From contig NZ_QRBE01000004.1 of the NCBI RefSeq assembly GCF_003363155.1, positions 278,847 to 330,722 on the forward strand: a DNA stretch of 51,876 bases. The letters run 5' to 3'. The notes below the pieces were generated by a model. That model was not told the origin of the DNA and did no database searches. It saw only the letters and a list, made by a program, of their open reading frames with translations. Below are positions 46,632 through 51,876 of this stretch, piece by piece (positions within the stretch are counted from its first letter, which is position 1; each line of letters starts with the position of its first letter). The stretch comes from Dyella monticola. Lineage in GTDB: Bacteria; Pseudomonadota; Gammaproteobacteria; Xanthomonadales; Rhodanobacteraceae. Made by a program: the position numbers and the translations under genes.

Positions 46632-47309
46632 TTAGCCTGCAAGATTTACTACAGAAACGACCTGGCATGCCCCGCAAGCGAAATACACAAGCTGCACGAA
46701 ATCATCCCCAAAAAAGCCTCCATCGTTAGAAAAACATTTGTTGCCTATTGACGCAATAAGGGGCATTTCTTGGCTGCATACCGCGCAGCGCTTGCCGTTA
46801 ATGTCCGGCCGCAAAAGAAAAGGCAGTCCTCCAAACTGGTGCGTTGGTACTGACAACTCAGAAGCCCTGTTGCTTTCGAACTTGAAACCAGCATCCCCTT
46901 CGGGGTCATTTAAAATAGATATGAGAAGCCTATCGCCATCCTGGATCGGGCTAAGTCCAAACGGCACGGCTGAAAAAACTATCGGATAGCTGTCGTACGG
47001 AAAGCCCTCGAAGTCGTCAACACCTGCAACAAAATCGATTATTTTCACGCGATTTCCAACGTATTGATACGAGAGATCGCCCTTGGAGATATTGCACTTC
47101 CATGAGTACAAGAAGTGCAACACAGGCACATCAAAGCCAGGGACGAAGAATCCTCCCGCTTCGAGTCGAATTGCGGCATGCTGAGTCAGAGGAAGGCCAT
47201 TGTTGGGTGATATCGCACCGCCTATATCGCATAACCCGCCGATGGTCACTGGACCTTCTTGAGTGATATCACCCAAGAAATAGCCGTTGTCCGCTAGAGT
47301 TTTGAGCAT
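46632..47309 (-). CDS. Probable immunity protein with zinc-ribbon-like tail
   Basis: 225 aa from the ATG at 47309 (a TTG one codon earlier is possible). No signal peptide, so cytoplasmic. The body is beta-rich (GFFVPGFDVPVLHFLYSWKC, RLLISILNDPEGDAGFKFES); the C-terminus has two CxxC-type pairs (RCAVCSQEM and ACGACQ), a likely zinc knuckle, resembling DUF1963-like immunity families. It begins 22 bp after the end of the orphan GHH nuclease toxin tail, the standard toxin-immunity order. A cytoplasmic location fits neutralising a nuclease. Cognate pairing is inferred from position. Confidence 0.65.
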   Translation of the reverse strand: MLKTLADNGYFLGDITQEGPVTIGGLCDIGGAISPNNGLPLTQHAAIRLEAGGFFVPGFDVPVLHFLYSWKCNISKGDLSYQYVGNRVKIIDFVAGVDDFEGFPYDSYPIVFSAVPFGLSPIQDGDRLLISILNDPEGDAGFKFESNRASELSVPTHQFGGLPFLLRPDINGKRCAVCSQEMPLIASIGNKCFSNDGGFFGDDFVQLVYFACGACQVVSVVNLAG

Positions 47310-47331
47310 CAAAGTCTCTTTTTAAATCCGA

Positions 47332-47766
47332 TCACGGCTCAATGATGACTGGAAGTTCAACTGGTTCGACAGGTTGGACAGTAGGCGGAACTGGTGTCGC
47401 AGATGGTTGCGCAGCCGTTGGCACCTCCGGAAGTGGCGCCTGTTCATTCGGCGTTGTCAATTGTCCACCAGAAGCTATCTCTTGGTTGAAACGGGCAATT
47501 TCAGGATGGCTCCGAAGGTAGTCAAGGAAATTTTGAGCCACGTCCTTGGAAACCTGCTGCTCATTGGCTTTCGTCGCTTCACAAAACCTATTCCACGCCT
47601 GTCTCGCTATGCGATTGTAAGCAGCGTGCGGCTTACTCCAGCCATGCGGATCCGCGGGCTTAATAACTGCGTCATCAAAGAGCTGCGAGGCATCGCGAGA
47701 TAGATTGCGTAATCCACGCCATATCGATTGGGGAAATTCGTGATGCCCCGGAGCAAGCCCAAGCAA
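47332..47766 (-). pseudogene. Orphan polymorphic-toxin C-terminus, GHH-type HNH/EndoVII nuclease
   Basis: Encodes NYDLLGLAPGHHEFPQSIWR, then GLRNLSRDASQLFDDAV, DPHGWSKPHAAYNRIARQAW and a proline-rich tail. The GHH followed by further His (DPHGW, KPHAAYN) is the signature of GHH-type HNH/endonuclease VII toxin domains. No own start codon is evident: the frame is open upstream to the breakpoint near 47775, where it abuts a phage D-gene fragment on the other strand. LLGLAP before GHH recalls the DPxGL junction that ends RHS cores, so this is a displaced toxin tail without its delivery part. Confidence 0.7.
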
Positions 47767-47780
47767 ATCATAGTTATCCA

Positions 47781-48503
47781 GTGGACCTGATCGCGGGCGA
47801 GCATGACCTCACGCCGCACGTGTCGGATGCGCTAGCCCGCGAGCCGGTATCGCAACTCGATCAAACCGAAAGCGACATGGCGCTGTTGAAACGCCTAGGT
47901 AAACACTGGGATGCGGTCGCCACCGTCAAGAAGGGATATCTGCTTTTTGCACCCATCGGTCACGGTAAAACAACCAGCGGCACGGATTTGCCAACGGTGA
48001 CATTGCAGCGCGCAAGCGGTGACCGTCATCACTTCCAGGAGATCGACCGGAGCGCATATACCGGCGTGCGAGCGCGCTGGTATGACATGGATGGTGCACG
48101 CGGCCATCTGGCGCTGGCCGGCACGAATGGACACGTGAAGATCCTGCGCGGCGATTACCCCACCGAAGCGGACGCCAAGCGCGCCGCCGAGGCTGAACTG
48201 GCGCGGGTGAAGCGTGGCGCCGCCACCTTCACGCTGGATCTGGCCATCGGTCGTCCGGATATCTTTCCGGAGATGCCGGCGAAGCTCATGGGCTGGCCCG
48301 ACGCTATCACCGCCTACGAGTGGATCGTAGCCAAGGCGACGCACAAGCTCGATGGCAGCGGCGGCTATCTCACGTCACTCGAACTGGAAAACAGGGTGGC
48401 AGTTGCCGATCATGCCGCCGTAGACGACGGCGACGACAATACCATGGACAGTTCCGACGATTCCCTGGCGTCACTCCTGCGTACGCCGCAAGGTCGCGAT
48501 TGA
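47781..48503 (+). pseudogene. Phage late control protein D (gpD), N-terminally truncated
   Basis: From a GTG at 47781 the frame covers the C-terminal two thirds of P2-type gpD: VSDALAREPVSQLDQTESDM, WDAVATVKKGYLLFAPIGHG, SAYTGVRARWYDMDGARGHL, AAEAELARVKRGAATFTLDL, then the end segment repeated at 45789. gpD is a tail-tube-associated protein and structural relative of T6SS VgrG. The first 100 or so residues are missing; the breakpoint lies between 47766 and 47790. An acidic tail (DDGDDNTMDSSDD) ends the frame. No other tail genes are adjacent, so a remnant. Confidence 0.8.
48288..48427 (+). repeat. 140-bp direct repeat, second copy at 45789-45928
   Basis: The gpD end segment occurs twice in the same orientation, starting ATGGGCTGGCCCGA in both and ending GCCGTAGACGA, about 82% identical by eye. 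The copies bracket the orphan toxin, its immunity gene and the secreted hypothetical gene. Confidence 0.8.
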
Positions 48504-48597
48504 CGCAGTGGTTTTCCAGACACCATTTGCCTGTAGCCACTCACTCCTCGTTTTTTAGATGATCAATCGCTGGTACCGCTCTCGGGAAGCACGAGGG

Positions 48598-48750
48598 TCA
48601 CACTGTTCTTGACGTGAACTTACCAGCACGCAACCCAAGCGGATCACTTTCTATATACCGACCTGTAGTCCAGTCGTAGTCACGATGGACGTTGTAGTTG
48701 AGCCCGGTCTCCGTGTCGAAGTATTGCCCGGGGAACCGTACCCTTGACGC
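48598..48750 (-). pseudogene. RHS core relic
   Basis: Reads RFPGQYFDTETGLNYNVHRD then YDWTTGRYIESDPLGLRAGK and stops at 48598. This is the conserved end of an RHS core, homologous to the same region in the intact RHS gene (RFPGQYFDQETGLFYNGHRD). It has lost everything upstream and carries only about 10 residues after the DPLGL junction, so no toxin domain. The remaining parts of 48504-48918 hold nothing recognised. Confidence 0.75.
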
Positions 48751-48918
48751 ACCCCTGCGCCGACGCCGGTGGCTTTCCTAGATACGGCGCGGGTTGGCGA
48801 GCACGGTGAGCATAGGCTGAGACGCATTCCTGATGATTTTTCCTTGAGACGGTTTTGTACGCACTCGCTCTCGCACAGGCAAGAGCAAGCAGAATTTCAG
48901 TACCTCGCCCGCCTAGTG

Positions 48919-49494
48919 TCAATGTTGCGATGACTTAATCTCACCAATAAAGTCGTCAATAGCTTTCAGTGCGGCGGACTTTCGAATTACCAGATCTGAG
49001 CGCGTGACCTTGTTAACTTTGCTTCTTCGGGCTTGCATCGCAGATAGTTGAGCCGCCTGATTGTCGCTCATCGATAACGGAAGCATGGTCAAAGCGTCCG
49101 TTAGCTCATGCGGGCTAATGAGCCCTTTGTTTGCAAAAGCCAACAAGTCGGTCATGCGAGTATCAGAGAAGTCGCCCAATGCCACGAGGGAGTCCTCCAA
49201 GTTTCCACCATCGAGCGACTTGAGATTTTTTGCAAGATAGCTAGCAGCTGAGTAATTTCCGCTGCTTACGCTGTCGAGTAGTTTTTTAAGATTTGAGTTG
49301 GACTTCCCAATGATCTGCCAGCACTGATCACCGACATTTGGACCAAGTGCCGCCAGGGTTCTTTCATCAGGATTAGCTAAAAATGCACTTGCATTTGCCT
49401 GGCAGGCCCGCGTACTTGGAGCGGCGCACACAACACCTGCATTCACCAGCAGCGCCACGAGAAGCCAGTTAATTTCCTTTTTCATGATTCGCAT
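48919..49494 (-). CDS. Putative periplasmic immunity protein for the RHS effector
   Basis: 191 aa from the ATG at 49494 (or 49485, MKKEINWLLVALLVNAGVVC). A signal peptide with cleavage after VCA near residue 20 targets the periplasm. The mature protein is helical, with two Cys (ACQANASAFL, GDQCWQIIG) that could form a disulfide and repeat-like helices (NLKKLLDSVSSGNYSAASYL, NLEDSLVALGDFSDTRMTDL). No known family recognised. It starts 8-17 bp after the RHS stop, the immunity-gene position. A periplasmic immunity protein implies that the toxin domain acts in the periplasm, matching the DUF5675-type domain. Confidence 0.7.
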   Translation of the reverse strand: MRIMKKEINWLLVALLVNAGVVCAAPSTRACQANASAFLANPDERTLAALGPNVGDQCWQIIGKSNSNLKKLLDSVSSGNYSAASYLAKNLKSLDGGNLEDSLVALGDFSDTRMTDLLAFANKGLISPHELTDALTMLPLSMSDNQAAQLSAMQARRSKVNKVTRSDLVIRKSAALKAIDDFIGEIKSSQH

Positions 49495-49501
49495 ATCCCA
49501 A

Positions 49502-51763
49502 TTACAAGGGTGGGCCGGGCAAGCTGTTATCAAAAGGAACATAACTTGGTGTCGATGGCGGAAGAACGTTTACAGATATGTTACCCGTGCCATCCTCACT
49601 GACGATGTTCAGGATTGACCTCAATGCATTTTGACTGTCACCTATAAAATCCGTTCTATGCGTATTTCCCACACCAAAGCAGCCCTTGAAATCGCGTGGA
49701 TAGTTGCCGTTGTGAATCTGGATGTTTTGGTAGCCCGGAACATTCTCCAGTTCCAATCTATTTGGGTTGTGGTCTGCTCTTAGAAATGCATCGTACGTGC
49801 CCGCCGGTATTGGCCCCTTGTCACCGTTGTCGCCCGCGTGAGCATTCTCCATCGTGTAACCTGAATAGGTGTCCGATGTTTGATCGCTCGTCACAGTAAT
49901 TGTGCCTTGCATACTATTTCCGGTTGAGGAGTAGCCTTGGCGTTGAATAGTGATCGTGACATCAAGTCCTGAAGGGTCTATCCAATACAGCGGATTGTTT
50001 CGAGCGTAGTCGTACGTGCTTATTTGATTGCCGAATAAGCCCATCGGATCGCTCTCGATTTCCCGCCCACTCGCCGAGTCGTAGTCGCGATGTCCGTTGT
50101 AAAACAGGCCAGTTTCTTGATCGAAGTATTGCCCCGGGAATCGCAGGTTGTAGGTGTACCCATTGGTCGTCGGCGCTTGCTCGTTCCACGCATTGCCCTG
50201 ATACGCCAGCTGCCACTCCGTATTGCCATTGCTGTCCGCAATCGCTCGTGGCGTGCCCAGCTGATCGGCCGTGACGTAAGCGACCGTGCTGGTTGTCCCA
50301 GTGGTATCCACATTCGCCACCGGGATACCGCCCATCCAGATGTAATCCCGGCTGGTCGCGCCGTACTCGGCCAGCAGCTGACTGCCTTCGTTGTAGTCGT
50401 AGCGTTCGGTCACGGTGCCAGTGACTTTCTGGATGCGCTGGTTGAGCGCGTTGTAGGTGTAGTTGGCAATGGTGCTGCCGGCGAGCTGGGCCACCGTGAG
50501 GCGATTGCGGTCGCTGTAGCCAAACCCGTAGGTGCTGCCGGCTTGGGATATCGCCGTGGTGTTGCCATTGGCATCGACCGTGCGCGCGGCATTGCCGGTG
50601 GCGATCAGCTGATGCGTGTTGGGGTTGTAGCTGTAGGTACCGGTGGCCAGGCCGCTGCCGGTCTTGCTGGTGCGGTCACCGGTTGGATTGTAGGTGACGC
50701 TCTCCAGCACGCTGCCATTGGCTTCGGTGATTTGGGTCAGGCGGTACAGGGGGTCGTAGCTGTAGGTTTCGGTGGCCGGGTTGGCGCCTGCGGCATTGCC
50801 GATGGCGGTGATGTCGCCCATGGCATCGCGGGCCACGTGCAGGCTGAAGGCGGGACTGGTGAGGTCGGTCAGCCGGTAGTTGGCATCGTAGCTGCGTGTG
50901 ATGGTTTGGCCGTTGCCCAGGGTGTAGCCGCTGACCGGGCCGAACGGTTGGTAGGTGACGCTGCTGACCGCTGTGCTGGCGGTGCCGCCAGCGGGGGTGA
51001 TGGTGACGGTCTGGATGCGGCCATCGCCGTCGCGGGTATAGGTGACTTGCGTGCCGCTGGGGTAGGTAATGCCGCTTAGGCGCTCGGCGGCGCTGTAGCT
51101 GTAGGCGGTGGTGTCGGTGCCGGCGGCGGTGATCTGTTGTTTCTGGATCACCTGGCCCTGGGCGTCGTAGCAGTACACGGTGGTGACGCTGGCTTCGACG
51201 ATGCGGGTCAGGTGACCGATCGGGTAGGAGGTGCCGCAGCCGGTGACGCTGTTGGCCTCGTCGTAGTGGTAGGTGATGTTCTGGGTGGTATCGGCGTAGC
51301 TGGCACCGAGGCGGCGGTTGTCGGCATCGTAGGTGTAGGTGACCGTGTTGCCGTTGGCATCGGTGCCGGTGAGCACGTTGCCGGCGGCATCGAAGGTGCG
51401 GGCGGTGACGCCGGTGTCGGGACTGCTAGTAGCGGTGGGATCGGAGAGGCCGTCGTACTGGTAGGTGGTGGTAAGGCCGCTGGGATCGGTGACGCCGGTC
51501 AGGCGATCCAAGGCGTCGTAAGTGTAGGTGGTCGTGGTGTTGGCGGTTTGCGCCATCGCCGGTGCGATACAGGCGGCGATCACCGCCGCCACCGCTACCT
51601 TGGCGAACACGCGCATGCGGCGTCGAGCCGTCGTCACCCCGTTGTGTCGACCTCGTGTTCCCATCATGGCCATCGCTCCGTGCTCTTTCCCTGTGAGTGG
51701 CGCTACCGGTGTCCTTGTGTGCGACGTGACGGACGAAGCCTTTACTGTCTGTATGTGATCCAT
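49502..51763 (-). CDS. Short RHS/YD-repeat protein with DUF5675-like C-terminal domain
   Basis: 753 aa from the ATG at 51763. A hydrophobic signal-like segment (MRVFAKVAVAAVIAACIAPA, about residues 50-69) is followed at once by YD repeats (YTYDALDRLTGVTDPSGLTT onward). The RHS core end FPGQYFDQETGLFYNGHRDY...IESDPMGL...YWIDPSGLDV is near residue 560. The last 190 residues resemble DUF5675: YTMENAHAGDNGDKGPIPAG, NRLELENVPGYQNIQIHNG, DFKGCFGVG. The IHNG/GC pair recalls the His and Cys of L,D-transpeptidase-like folds, so peptidoglycan is a possible target. If the protein really starts at 51616 the signal peptide would be N-terminal. Followed by a putative immunity gene. Confidence 0.88.
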   Translation of the reverse strand: MDHIQTVKASSVTSHTRTPVAPLTGKEHGAMAMMGTRGRHNGVTTARRRMRVFAKVAVAAVIAACIAPAMAQTANTTTTYTYDALDRLTGVTDPSGLTTTYQYDGLSDPTATSSPDTGVTARTFDAAGNVLTGTDANGNTVTYTYDADNRRLGASYADTTQNITYHYDEANSVTGCGTSYPIGHLTRIVEASVTTVYCYDAQGQVIQKQQITAAGTDTTAYSYSAAERLSGITYPSGTQVTYTRDGDGRIQTVTITPAGGTASTAVSSVTYQPFGPVSGYTLGNGQTITRSYDANYRLTDLTSPAFSLHVARDAMGDITAIGNAAGANPATETYSYDPLYRLTQITEANGSVLESVTYNPTGDRTSKTGSGLATGTYSYNPNTHQLIATGNAARTVDANGNTTAISQAGSTYGFGYSDRNRLTVAQLAGSTIANYTYNALNQRIQKVTGTVTERYDYNEGSQLLAEYGATSRDYIWMGGIPVANVDTTGTTSTVAYVTADQLGTPRAIADSNGNTEWQLAYQGNAWNEQAPTTNGYTYNLRFPGQYFDQETGLFYNGHRDYDSASGREIESDPMGLFGNQISTYDYARNNPLYWIDPSGLDVTITIQRQGYSSTGNSMQGTITVTSDQTSDTYSGYTMENAHAGDNGDKGPIPAGTYDAFLRADHNPNRLELENVPGYQNIQIHNGNYPRDFKGCFGVGNTHRTDFIGDSQNALRSILNIVSEDGTGNISVNVLPPSTPSYVPFDNSLPGPPL

Positions 51764-51776
51764 AGCCGCGTCCTTG

Positions 51777-51876
51777 TCAGTTCGTGCCGTTGTAGTTGTC
51801 GATCGTCTGCACCAGACGATTGAGCGCGTCGTAGCCGAGCTGGCGTTGAATGCCCAGGCCGTCGCTGCTCTGGACC
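51777..51876 (-). CDS. C-terminal end of an upstream YD-repeat (RHS) gene, cut by the window edge
   Basis: The last 32 codons of a minus-strand gene: VQSSDGLGIQRQLGYDALNR then LVQTIDNYNGTN and stop. YDALNRLVQTID is a typical YD repeat. It ends 13 bp before the RHS start at 51763, so the two are in one transcript; the upstream gene probably supplies the larger part of an RHS shell. Confidence 0.75.
   Translation of the reverse strand, partial: VQSSDGLGIQRQLGYDALNRLVQTIDNYNGTN

Noticed and set aside
50090-51823. Long plus-strand frames opposite the RHS gene, rich in Gly/Val/Ala
   Set aside because: Antisense of YD repeats; the repetition mirrors the RHS codons.

Overview
The window looks like a chromosomal segment of a GC-rich gammaproteobacterium, most likely Xanthomonadales (a Rhodanobacteraceae-type genome such as Dyella, Luteibacter or Rhodanobacter). 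This is inferred from codon and GC character and the gene repertoire: LysR, TetR, MarR and GlxA-type regulators, an M61 peptidase, a LytS/LytTR pair and an RHS locus. No rRNA, tRNA or CRISPR array was seen, so the taxonomic call is an inference.

Left part (1-15.5 kb): mostly small regulator-plus-enzyme units typical of accessory stress or detoxification DNA. They are a DUF1330 protein, an Ohr peroxidase, an SDR with its LysR regulator, a GlxA-type AraC regulator divergent from an ABM-domain protein, a secreted alpha/beta hydrolase, a CcdA-thioredoxin fusion, and an M61 peptidase behind a TetR regulator with a perfect operator palindrome. A LysR gene divergent from a lipocalin-like gene, a MarR-DUF1398 pair under a long inverted repeat, and an Nramp-like transporter follow.

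16.2-22.5 kb: eight genes on the minus strand, several with 4-bp overlaps, forming one lipid-modification cluster. In transcription order they are patatin, Bfd-like [2Fe-2S] protein, ferritin-like di-iron protein, cyclopropane-synthase-family methyltransferase, hotdog thioesterase, alpha/beta hydrolase and two membrane desaturases. I do not recognise a described pathway with exactly this set; it is the best candidate for an undescribed system here.

22.9-27 kb: an IS21-family element whose istA is frameshifted, followed by two more frameshifted genes and IS-end-like repeats: a decayed mobile patch. 27-30.8 kb: an arsenic locus (arsR, acr3, arsC; divergent arsH truncated at its C-terminus) and two membrane proteins.

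31-35.8 kb: a LytS/LytTR-type two-component pair bracketed by two paralogous secreted proteins, with a shared 13-bp promoter-region motif. 35.8-39 kb: two paralogous aldo/keto reductases flanking a flavodoxin relic, with a divergent LysR gene. 39.3-40.4 kb: a Fic-domain gene broken by a frameshift and a stop. 40.5-45.7 kb: a secreted putative glycosidase and an ECF sigma factor / membrane protein / serine hydrolase operon.

45.8 kb to end: a polymorphic-toxin (RHS) locus. A short RHS protein with a DUF5675-like C-terminal domain is followed by a putative periplasmic immunity protein. Beyond it lie an RHS-core relic, an orphan GHH-type nuclease toxin tail with its likely immunity gene, and two truncated copies of phage late-control gene D that bracket the orphan module as direct repeats.
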